A stretch of DNA of 64,000 bases from JBCCGI01 sp039029355 (GCA_039029355.1 JBCCGI010000006.1:62001-126000), one strand, 5' to 3'. Counted from the first letter of the stretch, positions 28,014 through 37,915 are shown. Notes: generated by a model from the sequence alone, not told the origin. Program-made: numbers and translations.

Positions 28014-30530
28014 CTACTCGGCCCCCAGCGCATCGAGCGCCAGCAGCGCCATCGACGTGCCGTACGCGCGCCCCAGAATCGGCGTATCGAGGAACGAGCC
28101 GTCGGCGCGCCGGCAGGCCAGGATCAGCTCGGCGAGCTTCGTGCGCGTGCGGCCGTCGGCGGCCAGCGCTCCCTGCGCGAGCGCGGCGTGGGCGTAGTCG
28201 AACAAGAGGTAGTGGCAGCCTTGGCCGTCGGGCCCGGCGTGCATCAGCGTCTTGCCCTGCTCGGCGGCGTAGAGGTGAGAGTGCTCTAGGAACCGGTCGA
28301 GCGCCGCGCGCAGCCGCTCGGCGTCGCTCTCGCCGGCTCGGACCAGCGCGAGCTCGCACAGCGGCCCGCGCCCGACCGCTCCGGCCGGCCCCGTCTCGGC
28401 GGAGGGCTGGTCGGTGTCGTGGAACAGGAAGTACGAGAAGACCCCGTTCTCACCGCGCATGCGCTGCAACGCCGACACGCCCGGAGCGAGCACTTCATCG
28501 GGCATCGGCAGCCCCACCTCGCGCGCCCGCGCGACCGCGAGCACCGCCGCGGCGGTCGTGAAGCTGATCGACTGGGCCGGCGCCGCGCCCTCCAGGTCCG
28601 AGGACACGTAGTAGCTCCAGCCGCCTCCGTCCTGCTGCCGCGCCTGCAGGTCGGCGACGAGGTCGTTCACCGTGGGCAGCACCGCCTCGACGTCGACCAT
28701 CCCGACCGCCAAGGCGTCGGAGACGAAGTGCAGCACGCAGGAGTTGCTCCAGGTCATGTAGTCCATGTAGAGCACGACCGGCGGCGTTTCCTTGCGCTTC
28801 GCGATCGAGGCGAGCAGGAAGTCGAGCGCCCGTCGCGCCGCCGACTCGGCTTCGGGCGTGTCGCCGCGACCGAGCAGCGCCCGTCCCGCCAGCGCAGCGA
28901 TCGCATCGATGAACGGGTTGGGGCCGAGCGCCTCGGCCGACGCCGTCTCGGACGTCGTCAGCCACGACCCGTCCGCGCGCTGGTGTGCTAGCAGCCACGC
29001 GAGCGCGTCGTCGGCCGCCTTCCCCGCTTCGGCGACCGGCAGCGCGCCGGGCTCGAAGACGCCCATCGCCTCGACCAGCGCCTCGGGCTCGGGCCAGCCG
29101 AGGTCGGGCACCAGGTCGACGTCGAGTACCGTGCTCGAGAGCCCCGCCGCCGCGTGCCACGCAAAGCGGCTGTCGGGCCGGCGCTCGGCCAGGTCGCGCC
29201 AACGCTCGCGCGCGGCCTCGGCGCCGCCGCGCCCCAGGTCGAGCAAGCCGAGGCTCAGCTGCGCCTCGGCTGCCGCCTCGGTCTCGGGGAAGTCGGCCAG
29301 CACCCTCTCCAGCTTGGCGACCGCGTCGTCGGACCGGCGCTCGCGCATCAGGAGGAGCCCCTCCTCGCACAGCAGCTCGGCCTCGCTCACGCCGCCGGCC
29401 TTGCGCGCCTCGGCGAGCGCCGCGAGGGCCGCCTCCCCTTCGGCAGCGATGGCATGCAGCTTGGCGCGCAGTCGGCAGGCGCGCCCGGAGCGATCGCCCT
29501 CGATCAGCTCGCGCGCCCGCGCGTGCTCGCCGCGCGCCGCGTGCAGCTCGGCGCGTTCGAGCGGCGAGCCCTCCTCGCCGACCGGCGTGCCGGCGTAGTC
29601 GGGGAACAGCTCGACGCCGCGCAGCAGGAACGGAAGCACGCCATCGACCGACGTCGCGTCGGGGGTCTGCACCAGCACGTCGCCCTCCGGCGTCGCGAGC
29701 AGAAGCGCCTGCCCGAACGCCATCTCGCTCAGCCCGTAGCGGTCGGAGAAGGGCGTGTCCACGCCGGGATCGAGCCAGAAGGGCACGTAGCGCGCATCGA
29801 TCAGCTCGAGCACGTCCTCGTCCATCAGGATCGTGTTGCGCGGCGTCTCGGGTAGCTTGAAGCCCTGATACACGAAGGCGATCACCAGGATCAGCCGGTC
29901 CTGCTCGCGCGCGCGCGTTGCCGCCTCGTCCCACGTCTCGGCCCAGTCGACCTCAGTCCCGCACCGCGCCGCGAGCTCGGCCAGGCGCAGCTGGGCGCGC
30001 CCCTCCTCGCTCACCTCGGCGAAGCCGAACGTCGCGGCGACGCGGCTGAGCTCGTCGGCGTGGTCGTCGTACGTGTCGACCGGAGCGTGGTGCTGCACGA
30101 TGTACTTGCGCTCGCTCTCCAGCAGGTGGTCCTGCACCACGCGGAAGCTCCCCGCCGCGCCCGCATAGTCGACGCGGAAGCCGACGACCTCGTGGCCCGC
30201 GAGCTGCCGGCGGTGGCGCGCGAAGTTCGAGAACTCGTCGCCCTCTTCGGCGAAGCGCTTGTCGAGCCTCTGCTCGAACGCCTCCAGGCCCTCGCCGTCG
30301 TTGTCGTCCGGCGCCTGGACGGTGATCGTCACCGCCTCCATCCCCATCGACCCCGGCGGCAGGAGCGTAAGCACAAAGCCCGTCTCGGCGCCGAGATCCT
30401 GCTCGTTCGTATTCCAGCCCTCGGGCAGCTCGATGCGGAAGCCGCGGGCGTCGTCGACGTGGAAGCGCGGCTCGTCCTCCTGGATGGCGAACGGAGCGAT
30501 GGCGGAGGCGAGCAGTGTGGGGAGCATCAT
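28014..30530 (-). CDS. Large secreted mosaic protein: thioredoxin-like, TPR and squalene-cyclase-like repeats
   Basis: The 838-residue product starts with the two Met codons at 30530/30527, with AAGGAGA about 8 nt upstream. A short hydrophobic start (MLPTLLASAIAPFAIQ) suggests export. Residues about 20-170 are a beta-rich domain of PsbP or lipoprotein-like type; about 185-300 look like a thioredoxin fold without the C-x-x-C site ('WDEAATRAREQDRLILVIAF'); about 320-440 are TPR-like ('AELHAARGEHARARELIEGD'). The last 330 residues contain repeats resembling the alpha-alpha barrel of terpene cyclases and prenyltransferases ('ALAWLLAHQRADGSWLT', 'DLQARQQDGGGWSYY', 'LILACRRADGSFLDT'). No DxDD-type catalytic acid was seen, so an enzymatic role is unlikely. 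Confidence 0.85.
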   Translation of the reverse strand: MMLPTLLASAIAPFAIQEDEPRFHVDDARGFRIELPEGWNTNEQDLGAETGFVLTLLPPGSMGMEAVTITVQAPDDNDGEGLEAFEQRLDKRFAEEGDEFSNFARHRRQLAGHEVVGFRVDYAGAAGSFRVVQDHLLESERKYIVQHHAPVDTYDDHADELSRVAATFGFAEVSEEGRAQLRLAELAARCGTEVDWAETWDEAATRAREQDRLILVIAFVYQGFKLPETPRNTILMDEDVLELIDARYVPFWLDPGVDTPFSDRYGLSEMAFGQALLLATPEGDVLVQTPDATSVDGVLPFLLRGVELFPDYAGTPVGEEGSPLERAELHAARGEHARARELIEGDRSGRACRLRAKLHAIAAEGEAALAALAEARKAGGVSEAELLCEEGLLLMRERRSDDAVAKLERVLADFPETEAAAEAQLSLGLLDLGRGGAEAARERWRDLAERRPDSRFAWHAAAGLSSTVLDVDLVPDLGWPEPEALVEAMGVFEPGALPVAEAGKAADDALAWLLAHQRADGSWLTTSETASAEALGPNPFIDAIAALAGRALLGRGDTPEAESAARRALDFLLASIAKRKETPPVVLYMDYMTWSNSCVLHFVSDALAVGMVDVEAVLPTVNDLVADLQARQQDGGGWSYYVSSDLEGAAPAQSISFTTAAAVLAVARAREVGLPMPDEVLAPGVSALQRMRGENGVFSYFLFHDTDQPSAETGPAGAVGRGPLCELALVRAGESDAERLRAALDRFLEHSHLYAAEQGKTLMHAGPDGQGCHYLLFDYAHAALAQGALAADGRTRTKLAELILACRRADGSFLDTPILGRAYGTSMALLALDALGAE

Positions 30531-30615
30531 GCGGGGTTCTCCTTGGGTCGGGTCCCCTGAATGCGATCGCGCGCGGGCGAAATTCCGCCCCGCCGGCCGC
30601 TTTTGCCGCCGGCCG

Positions 30616-33162
30616 CTACAGCCCCGTCAGCGTGGTGCGCTCGAGGTTCGCGAAGCGCACCGGCAAGCCGACCAGGGCCTGCCAATAGAGCGAGAGGCCG
30701 ACCAGCGCCGTCGACGCCGGGATGGGCGCCGTCACGCTGCCCTCACCGGCGGCGTCCAGCCCCAGCGCCGGCAGCAGCACAAGCCCGGCCGGATCGAGCA
30801 ACAGCACCCCCACACCCGGCACTCCGGTCACGTCGGTCGCCGTCGAGAAGGCCAGAAAGAACGGCGACACCGGCGGGCCGTTGACGTCGATGGTCAGCGC
30901 CTTACCCACCCGCGGCACAGCGCGCCACGCGGTCTGGCGCCGCAGGTTGGCGAGCACGCGGTTGCGGCCCGCGCGGGCGACGAAGACATCGAGGTCTTCA
31001 TCGCCGTCGAGGTCGGCCAGCGCGACCGCCTGCACCTCGCTGCGGACGCCGGCGACCAGCTCGGTCGCCGCGGCAAAGCCACCGGCGCCGTCGCCGAGAT
31101 AGAGCTCGGTCGCGCGTCCCACATCGAGCACGACGTCGAGGTCGCCGTCCTCGTCCACGTCGCCGACCGCCAGGCTGCGGGTGTCGCCTCCGAGGCTCGC
31201 CGGAGACGCCGCGAACGCGCCCGCGCCGTCGCCCAGGTAGAGCTCGTTGGCGCCGACCGTCGCGACGATCGCGTCCGCATCGCCGTCGAGATCGAAGTCG
31301 CCCAGGACCACTGCGCGCGCTCCCGCTCCGCCCGCCGGGATCTGGCCGAGGCCGGCGAGGAACCCCGCAGCCCCGTCGTTGAGGTAGATGCGGTTCGGCC
31401 CGTCGTTCCCCAGCAGCGCGTCGAGGTCGCCGTCCGCGTCGACGTCCGCGAATGCGACCGCCCAGGTCGCGTCCGCGTCAGGGGGAAGCAGGCTCGTCGC
31501 GTCCGCGAAGCCGCCCAGCCCGTCGCCCAGGTAGAGCCGGTTCTGCGGCGAAGCCGGCGGCCCGAAGTTCGCGAGCAGCAGATCCGGGGCGCCGTCGCCG
31601 TCCAGGTCGCCGAGCTCCGCGTCGGCCGTGCTCTGGGCCTCGTCCGGGAGCGGCGCCTCGGCGAACGCCCCGCCGCCATCGTTCGCAAGCAGCCGGTTGG
31701 CCTGCTCCGCCGCGTTCGCAACGAGCGCGTCCAGGTCACCGTCGCCGTCCACGTCGAAGAGCTCGACATCGAGCGTCTGGTCGGCGACGCCCGGCAGCAG
31801 CGGCGGGGCGCTGGCAAACGCGCCGGTGCCGTCTCCGAGGTAGAGCCGGTTCACGGCATCTCCGCCGGTCTCGCCGCCGTTGCCGACGAACGCGTCGACG
31901 TCGCCGTCTCCATCCACGTCGCCCAACGCGACCGCCGCGGACGGAGCGAGGCCGTCGGGAGCGGTCGAGGTCACGTCGGAGAACGAGCCCAGCCCGTCGC
32001 CCAGGTAGAGCCGCTCGTCGCCGTCGCCGAGCGGCTCCGCGGGGCCGACCCCCACGAGCAGGTCCGCGTCCGAGTCGCCGTCCACGTCCCCCACCGCCAG
32101 CGCCAGCGAACGAACCGGCTCGCCGGGCAAGGCACCGAGCACCTCGGCGAACGTCCCGCCGCCGACGTTGCGGTAGAGGCGGTCCGGCTGCGCCGAGCCG
32201 GCAAAGACCGCGTCGAGGTCCCCGTCGGCGTCCGCGTCGATCAGAGCCACATCGGTCGTATCGTCCGCATCGGTGGGCAGGGCCGTCGGCGCGTCCACGA
32301 AGGCGCCTGCGCCGGCGTTCAGGTAGAGGCGGTTCGTGCCTTCGCCGTTGCCGACGAGCACGTCGAGGTCGCCGTCACCGTCCACGTCCCCCAGCGCCAG
32401 CGCCTGGGTCGCGTCGGCGTCCGGCGGCAGGCCGGCGCCGTCCGAGAAGCCGCCGGCTCCGCTGTTCTGGTAGAGCCGGTTCTGCTGGAGCCGGTTGCCC
32501 ACGACGCCGTCGAGGTCTCCGTCGCCGTCCACGTCGCCGAAGACGACCGCGCGTGTGTCCGCTTCCACCTGCGGGATCTGCGTGCTGGCGTCGAGGAAGA
32601 CCCCCACGCCGGTGTTCGTCACGAGGCGGTTCGGCGTCGTCGGAAAGTCGATCGCGCCGTGCCCGATCAGCGCGTCGAGATCCCCGTCGCCGTCGACGTC
32701 GCCCAGGGCTACGGCCTTGGCCGGGTCCTTGTCGACCGGGAGCGTGAACGACGTCTCCACGAAGCCCTCTCCTCCGCCGAACAGGAGGGAGTCCTGCCCG
32801 CCGAAGCACCCCAGCCCGACGATGCAGACCGCGTCGCGCGCCAGGTAGGCGTCGAGGTCGCCGTCGCCGTCGAGATCGCCGAGCGCGAGTGCCTCAAACG
32901 AGTTGATGAACTGGGATACGAGCGCGCTCCCGGAGGAGAACACGCCGGTCCCGTCGCCGAGCAGCAACAGCTCGTCACCGCTCGTCAGAATGTCGAGGTC
33001 GCCATCGCCGTCGAGGTCTCCCAGGGCGAGGTCCACCGTCTCCGATGCGTCCGCGGGGAGCATCCGGTGGACCTCGCGGAACCCGGGAAACTGGGCGGCG
33101 GGCGACGCGCCGAGCGCGGCGATGCACGCCGCGACGACGAGCGGTTGGGGGAATGCGGACAA
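30616..33162 (-). CDS. Secreted FG-GAP/VCBS repeat beta-propeller protein
   Basis: The 848-residue protein starts at the TTG at 33162; AGGAGG lies 5 nt upstream and a signal peptide (SAFPQPLVVAACIAALGASPAAQ) follows. I count about 14 VCBS/FG-GAP repeats of the type D-V-D-G-D-G-D-L-D-A-L-V-G-N, each 45-60 residues apart, with Ca-binding D-x-D-x-D-G-D loops. They should form one or two seven-bladed integrin-like propellers. The last 100 residues ('GVLLLDPAGLVLLPAL' and 'LVGLSLYWQALVGL') resemble the shared C-terminal module. The VCBS repeats point to surface adhesion or binding in a Ca-dependent manner (family knowledge). The gene reads in the same direction as its neighbours. Confidence 0.93.
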   Translation of the reverse strand: MSAFPQPLVVAACIAALGASPAAQFPGFREVHRMLPADASETVDLALGDLDGDGDLDILTSGDELLLLGDGTGVFSSGSALVSQFINSFEALALGDLDGDGDLDAYLARDAVCIVGLGCFGGQDSLLFGGGEGFVETSFTLPVDKDPAKAVALGDVDGDGDLDALIGHGAIDFPTTPNRLVTNTGVGVFLDASTQIPQVEADTRAVVFGDVDGDGDLDGVVGNRLQQNRLYQNSGAGGFSDGAGLPPDADATQALALGDVDGDGDLDVLVGNGEGTNRLYLNAGAGAFVDAPTALPTDADDTTDVALIDADADGDLDAVFAGSAQPDRLYRNVGGGTFAEVLGALPGEPVRSLALAVGDVDGDSDADLLVGVGPAEPLGDGDERLYLGDGLGSFSDVTSTAPDGLAPSAAVALGDVDGDGDVDAFVGNGGETGGDAVNRLYLGDGTGAFASAPPLLPGVADQTLDVELFDVDGDGDLDALVANAAEQANRLLANDGGGAFAEAPLPDEAQSTADAELGDLDGDGAPDLLLANFGPPASPQNRLYLGDGLGGFADATSLLPPDADATWAVAFADVDADGDLDALLGNDGPNRIYLNDGAAGFLAGLGQIPAGGAGARAVVLGDFDLDGDADAIVATVGANELYLGDGAGAFAASPASLGGDTRSLAVGDVDEDGDLDVVLDVGRATELYLGDGAGGFAAATELVAGVRSEVQAVALADLDGDEDLDVFVARAGRNRVLANLRRQTAWRAVPRVGKALTIDVNGPPVSPFFLAFSTATDVTGVPGVGVLLLDPAGLVLLPALGLDAAGEGSVTAPIPASTALVGLSLYWQALVGLPVRFANLERTTLTGL

Positions 33163-33167
33163 CGGAG

Positions 33168-33173
33168 CCTCCT
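33168..33173 (-). promoter_or_regulatory. Ribosome binding site deciding the TTG start at 33162
   Basis: On the minus strand this is AGGAGG, 5 nt before the TTG at 33162. No ATG or GTG occurs at a suitable distance, and the residues after the TTG form the signal peptide, so the site makes a TTG start likely. Confidence 0.75.
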
Positions 33174-33227
33174 GACGACAGACCGAGCCCGGAGAGCCTA
33201 GCGCAAGGCCCGCATTCCCGCTGGGGA

Positions 33228-34601
33228 TCAGCGCTTGAGCGCGAGCGTCGCGGTGTTGCCTTCGAACGAGAGCTTCGCCTTGCCGAGCTCGAGCGGCGCG
33301 CGCTCGACCGGACGCCGCAGCGTTAGCCGCAGCCCGGTGACGCCGCCCGGGCCCTCCGAGGCGCGCACCACGTAGCTCATCTGCGGCGCGCGGCACCGCC
33401 ACTCCCCCTCTGCCTCGGAGATCTCATAGCCGAGCACTCCACAGAGCTTGAGCCAGTGCGCGCGCTCCTCGTCGTCGAGCGACAGGTGCACCTCCGCGAC
33501 GTCGAGCAGCGGGCCGTCCTCCCACAGCTTGGTCTGCCCCAGCGACGCCGCGTAGCGTCCAAGCACGTCGCGGCGCGCGATGCCGCCGCCTGCGGGCGGG
33601 AGCTCGGCGTGCCAGCCGGCGAGGAACTCCGGCGCGTACTCCATGCTGAACAGGCTCATCCTCGCGGTCGTGTTCGGCTGGGAGATGCCGAGGATCTGAA
33701 ACCACGGCAGCTCGACACCGTCGAGCGCGCGCGTGCGCGGCCCGGCGAAGCTCGCCACGCCCTCATCGCGGAGCGCGCGCTCGAGCTCCTCGGTGCCGCC
33801 GGGTTTCTCGATCCCGAATCCGACGCCCGAGGCGCCGGGAGCGAGCGAAGCGACCGAGCCCGGCGCGAGGAACTCGAAGTAGGTGCGCCGGCCGTAGAAG
33901 TACACGCCGGTGTACGACATGTCGGCGCGCACCGTCTCACGCTCCTCGTTCGCGCCGAACGCCGCCCGCAGGAACTCGGACCCGACGATCGCGGCGTACG
34001 TCTCTTCGTCGGGGACGAGGTAGACGTGGTTCAGGAAGAACGGCGTCGACCGCGCGGCCGCCCAGCGGTCCCGGATCGCGCGCAGCTCGCCCCACACGCC
34101 CTCGTCCGGCGCCTCGGCCGAGGCGATGCCGAAGAGCTCGGTCGCCGTCGGGCTCGCGAGGACGTCGACCTCCAACCGCAGCCGCAGCGGGTCGCCCGAG
34201 ACGAAGGGATCGACCATCTGCACGTCGAGCTCGTACCGGCCGTCCGCCCGGCGCGCCGACACGGCGAACGACGACAGGTCGAGGTCCTTGCCCTCGCCCA
34301 CCGCCCGACACAGCCCGCGGTAGTAGCCCTCGAAGAACGACCGCAGGAAGGGCGCGTCCACGTCGTGGTCGCCGTCGAGCCGGATCGCGAGCACGTACGA
34401 CCAATGCGAGTCGGACGACGCATCGAACATCCCCGGCGCGAGGCTGATCTCCTCGAGGCCCTCGTAGTCGAGGTCGGGCGCGAACGACAGCGGTAGCTCG
34501 AGGCGCTCGAAGCTCCAGTCCTTGGGCGTCTCGGGAAGGAGCTCGCGGGCCGGGTCCTGGAGGAGCAGCGCGGCGAGTAGCGGAGCGAGAAGAGCGTTCA
34601 T
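33228..34601 (-). CDS. Secreted protein of unknown function, coupled to the tricorn protease gene
   Basis: The 457-residue protein starts at the ATG at 34601, which overlaps the tricorn TGA by 4 nt (ATGA), so it is almost certainly co-translated. A short hydrophobic N-terminus (MNALLAPLLAALLLQD) suggests a signal peptide. I do not recognise a domain. It is acidic with mixed alpha/beta character, includes 'FERLELPLSFAPDLDYEG' near the start and a short beta-rich end ('GLRLTLRRPVERAPLELGK'). Its coupling to a protease suggests a substrate-binding partner or inhibitor, but there is no direct evidence. Confidence 0.85.
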   Translation of the reverse strand: MNALLAPLLAALLLQDPARELLPETPKDWSFERLELPLSFAPDLDYEGLEEISLAPGMFDASSDSHWSYVLAIRLDGDHDVDAPFLRSFFEGYYRGLCRAVGEGKDLDLSSFAVSARRADGRYELDVQMVDPFVSGDPLRLRLEVDVLASPTATELFGIASAEAPDEGVWGELRAIRDRWAAARSTPFFLNHVYLVPDEETYAAIVGSEFLRAAFGANEERETVRADMSYTGVYFYGRRTYFEFLAPGSVASLAPGASGVGFGIEKPGGTEELERALRDEGVASFAGPRTRALDGVELPWFQILGISQPNTTARMSLFSMEYAPEFLAGWHAELPPAGGGIARRDVLGRYAASLGQTKLWEDGPLLDVAEVHLSLDDEERAHWLKLCGVLGYEISEAEGEWRCRAPQMSYVVRASEGPGGVTGLRLTLRRPVERAPLELGKAKLSFEGNTATLALKR

Positions 34602-37600
34602 TTGCGGACCCTCACCGGATAGGGCGGACGGACGGGCTCGGCGGGCGGGTTGGCTTCAAGCTGCGAGAGCGCGATCTCGATCGCGCGCTCGAGCTGCGGA
34701 TCGCGGCCTGCGATCACCTCGGCGGGGAGCTGCTCGACCTCGACGTCCGGCGGTACGCCGACGTTCTCGACGCCGAAGCCCTCCTCATCGGTCCAGAACG
34801 CGAAGTTCGGCGCGGTGATGGCCCCGCCGTCGAGCAGGGGCGGGAAGCCAAGGATCCCGACCAGGCCGCCCCACGTGCGGCGGCCGACGAGCGTCCCGAG
34901 CTCCAGCTTGCGGAACATCCACGGCAGGAGGTCGCCGCCCGAGCCGGCCAGCTCGTTGATGAGCATCACCTTGGGCCCCTGGATCGCGCCCAGCGGCGTC
35001 GGCAGGTCATCGCCGTAGCGCATCGCCCAGCGGCTGATCGACGGTCGCCGCAGGATGTCGATGTAGTAGTCGGCGAACAGCCCGCCGCCGTTGAAGCGCT
35101 CGTCGACGATGATCGCCTCGCGGTTCGACTGCGGGAAGAAGTAGCGCTTGAAGTAGAGGTGGCCGAGCGCGGCGGTGTTCGGGACGTAGACGTACGCCAC
35201 GCGCCCGTCGGTCGCCTCGGTCACGCGGCGGATGTTGCCCTCGACCCAGTCGCGGTTGCGGAGCGCGAGCTCGTTCTCGATCGGCACGACCTTCTCGGTG
35301 CGGGAGCCCGAACCGTCGGGGTTCGGACCGACCGTGAGCTCAACCATCCGCCCGGCGGTGTTCTCGAAGCGCGAGTAGAGGTTCTCGGATGCGCGTAGCT
35401 CGCGGCCGTCCACCGCCAGCAGGTAGTCGCCGGCACGGACCGTCACGCCCGGCTCGGTAAGCGGCGCGCGCAGGTCGGGGTTCCAGTTGAGCCCGCCGAA
35501 GACCTTCGCGAAGCGGTAGCGGTCGCCGGCGACCTCGAAGTCGGCGCCCAGAAGCCCTCCGGCAACCGAGTCGGCCTCGACCAGCGTCTCGCCCCCGTAG
35601 ACGTAGTGGTGTCCGACGGCTAGCTCGGAGCACATCCAGCGGATCACGCGATTGAGGTCTGACCGCACCGCGAGGTGCGGCAGGAAGGCCGCGTACTTCT
35701 CGCGCATCGCGGGCCAATCGGCGCCGTGGAAGCCGGGGTCGTAGAAGTAGTCGCGGTTGATGCGCCAGGCCTCGTCGTAGATCTGCGCCCACTCGGAGCG
35801 CGGCTCGATGCGCACCTCGATCGCATCGACGTCGAGCGGCGAGCCCGCCTGCCCGACGTCGGCGATCGAGAACGCGCCGCCGGCGGCGATCAGCATCTTG
35901 GCCCGGTCCGCGGAGACCGCGAAGCCATCGACGCCTTCCTGCACGGTGCTCTCCTCGCCGCCGTCCAAGCTGAACGACGTGAGCGAGCCCGGCCCCTCGG
36001 GGCCAAAGGGTCCGGCCTCGCCGCGCTTCAGGCAGTACAGCGTGCCCTCGGCGCCGGCGGCAAGGTTCGAGTAGTGCCCCGGTGCCAGCGGCAGCGCGAC
36101 GATGCGCTGGCCGATCCCCGCAAGGTCGATGCGGATGGAGTCGTCCTCCTCCGCTTCGCCCTCGGACTCGCCTTCGGCTTCCTCGGTCGCCCTTTCGTCG
36201 TCGACATCCTCCTCGTCGCTCTCCATCGCAAAGGGCGAGGGGGTCTCGCTGGACAGGACGACGAGGTAGAGCGCGTTGGTCACCTCGATGTCGGCATTCG
36301 ACATCGCGAACCAGGTCCGCGCGGGCCCCGCATCGGTCGAGGCAGTCAGGTAGAGGTACTCGCCGCCCGCGTCGAACGCGGGCTCGGCCACGTCGCCGAG
36401 ACCCTCGGTGATGGCGTGGCTCTCGCCGCCGGCGACGTCGTAGAGCCAAAGGCGCTTGATGCCCGCGGTGGTGCTGAGCGTGTAGGCGATCCAGCCGGAG
36501 TCCGGCGACCAGTCGTGGTGCAGCGTGCGGATCGGCCCGTAGCGCGGCTCCTGGGCGACCTTCGAGACCTCGCCCGTTGCAAGCTCGAGCACGAACAGCG
36601 ACCAGGAGTTGTCGACGAAGCTAAGCCGCTCGCCGTCCGGCGACCAGCCAAGCTCCTCGTAGAAGCCGGCGCCCGAGAGCGGGAACACGCGCGCCTCGCC
36701 GCGGCCGTCCTGGGAGACGACGTGCAGCTCGTACTCGCCGCTCGCATCGGAGAAGAACGCGATCGAGCCGCCGTCCGGCGACCAGGCCGGGCTGCGCTCG
36801 TGCGCGCCGGGGCTGCCGGTGAGGTTGCGCGGGTCGCCCTTCTCGGCCGGGAGCGTGACGATCTCGCCGCGGTACTCAAAGACCGCGCGCTTGCCGGTCG
36901 GCGAAATGCCGCCGGAGCGCACGTGCTCGACGCCGCTGACGTAACGCGGCCGCGTCTCGATCAGGTCCGCCGCGACGCCGACGCGCAGCCTCCGCGACGT
37001 GCCGCCCGGCTCGTAGAGATGGAGGTAGCCGGCCTGCTCGTACGCGATGCGCCCGCCGCCGGCGGAGGCCCCCTTGATCGGGAAGTCCGCGTGCTCGGTG
37101 AGCTGCGTCACGCCGCGCCGCCCCGGCGTGAAGCCGAACAGGTTGAACTCCCCGGCGCGATCCGACAGGAAATAGACCGCGTCGCCGATCCACATCGGGT
37201 CGGAGTCGTTGCAGCGCCCCTCGGGCTGCGGCACCTGCTCGACCGAGTGATCGGCGACGTCGTAGACCCAGATGCGCGACGTCGTGCCGCCGCGGTAGTT
37301 CTTCCACTGTCGAAACGACTCGGGCAGGGGCGTGTAGGCCAGCTTGGATCCGTCGGGCGAGAAGGTCGCCTTGAACGCGCTGGAGATCGGCAGCGTGGCC
37401 GGGTGACCGCCGTCGAGGGGCACGGTGAAGAGCTCGAAGGTGCCGCGCGCATGCGCGCGCCTGGCAGAGGTGAAGAGCACGGCAGAGCCGTCGGGCGTGA
37501 AGCCCTGGACCAGGTCCTCGCCCGGATGCCAGGTCAGGCGCCGTGGCTCGCCGCCGGCGGTCGGGACGACGAAGACGTCGGTGTTGCCGTCGTACTCGCC

Positions 37601-37915
37601 GGTGAAGGCGATCCAGCGCCCGTCAGGCGAGAAGCGCGGCTGACGTTCGCCTCCGGAGTGCGTGGTGAGGCGCCGGGCGCCTCCGCCGTCGAGCCCTGCC
37701 ACCCAGAGGTCGCCGGCGTACACGAAGGCCACGTGCTCGGCGCTGCACGCCGGCTGAGACAGCATGCGCGTGTCGTCGACGTCGACACCGGCGGTTGCGA
37801 GCTCTCGGAGAGCGCGGAGCTGGAGGCGGGGCTCGGCCGCGGCGGGCGACGAGCACCCGGGGACCGACGCCGGCAGAAGGCCGGCGAGAACGAGCGGGAG
37901 TAGCTTGCGGTTCAT
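34598..37915 (-). CDS. Tricorn-type protease homologue (S41 peptidase) with lipoprotein-like signal
   Basis: The 1105-residue product starts at the ATG at 37915; the open frame to 38137 is not coding. A signal with P-A-S-V-P-G-C suggests lipid attachment at about Cys20. The N-terminal 330 residues contain WD40/TolB-like blades ('GERQPRFSPDGRWIAFTGE', 'GSKLAYTPLPESF'), followed by a second propeller ('SPAWSPDGGSIAFFSDAS'). A short acidic insertion (EEDVDDERATEEAEGE) lies near residue 565. A helical C1 domain, a PDZ domain and the S41 core follow, with the nucleophile in 'ELAGSGGDLLPW' (about Ser992) and 'GRRTWGGLVGI' after it. It should degrade peptides in the periplasm. The coupled gene 33228-34601 follows it. 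Confidence 0.93.
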   Translation of the reverse strand: MNRKLLPLVLAGLLPASVPGCSSPAAAEPRLQLRALRELATAGVDVDDTRMLSQPACSAEHVAFVYAGDLWVAGLDGGGARRLTTHSGGERQPRFSPDGRWIAFTGEYDGNTDVFVVPTAGGEPRRLTWHPGEDLVQGFTPDGSAVLFTSARRAHARGTFELFTVPLDGGHPATLPISSAFKATFSPDGSKLAYTPLPESFRQWKNYRGGTTSRIWVYDVADHSVEQVPQPEGRCNDSDPMWIGDAVYFLSDRAGEFNLFGFTPGRRGVTQLTEHADFPIKGASAGGGRIAYEQAGYLHLYEPGGTSRRLRVGVAADLIETRPRYVSGVEHVRSGGISPTGKRAVFEYRGEIVTLPAEKGDPRNLTGSPGAHERSPAWSPDGGSIAFFSDASGEYELHVVSQDGRGEARVFPLSGAGFYEELGWSPDGERLSFVDNSWSLFVLELATGEVSKVAQEPRYGPIRTLHHDWSPDSGWIAYTLSTTAGIKRLWLYDVAGGESHAITEGLGDVAEPAFDAGGEYLYLTASTDAGPARTWFAMSNADIEVTNALYLVVLSSETPSPFAMESDEEDVDDERATEEAEGESEGEAEEDDSIRIDLAGIGQRIVALPLAPGHYSNLAAGAEGTLYCLKRGEAGPFGPEGPGSLTSFSLDGGEESTVQEGVDGFAVSADRAKMLIAAGGAFSIADVGQAGSPLDVDAIEVRIEPRSEWAQIYDEAWRINRDYFYDPGFHGADWPAMREKYAAFLPHLAVRSDLNRVIRWMCSELAVGHHYVYGGETLVEADSVAGGLLGADFEVAGDRYRFAKVFGGLNWNPDLRAPLTEPGVTVRAGDYLLAVDGRELRASENLYSRFENTAGRMVELTVGPNPDGSGSRTEKVVPIENELALRNRDWVEGNIRRVTEATDGRVAYVYVPNTAALGHLYFKRYFFPQSNREAIIVDERFNGGGLFADYYIDILRRPSISRWAMRYGDDLPTPLGAIQGPKVMLINELAGSGGDLLPWMFRKLELGTLVGRRTWGGLVGILGFPPLLDGGAITAPNFAFWTDEEGFGVENVGVPPDVEVEQLPAEVIAGRDPQLERAIEIALSQLEANPPAEPVRPPYPVRVRK

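Noticed and set aside
30577..30610. Direct repeat CCGCCGGCCGCT twice with TTTTG between, considered as a terminator
   Set aside because: The copies are direct, not inverted; only a weak 6-bp GCCGGC pairing is possible, so it was not called.
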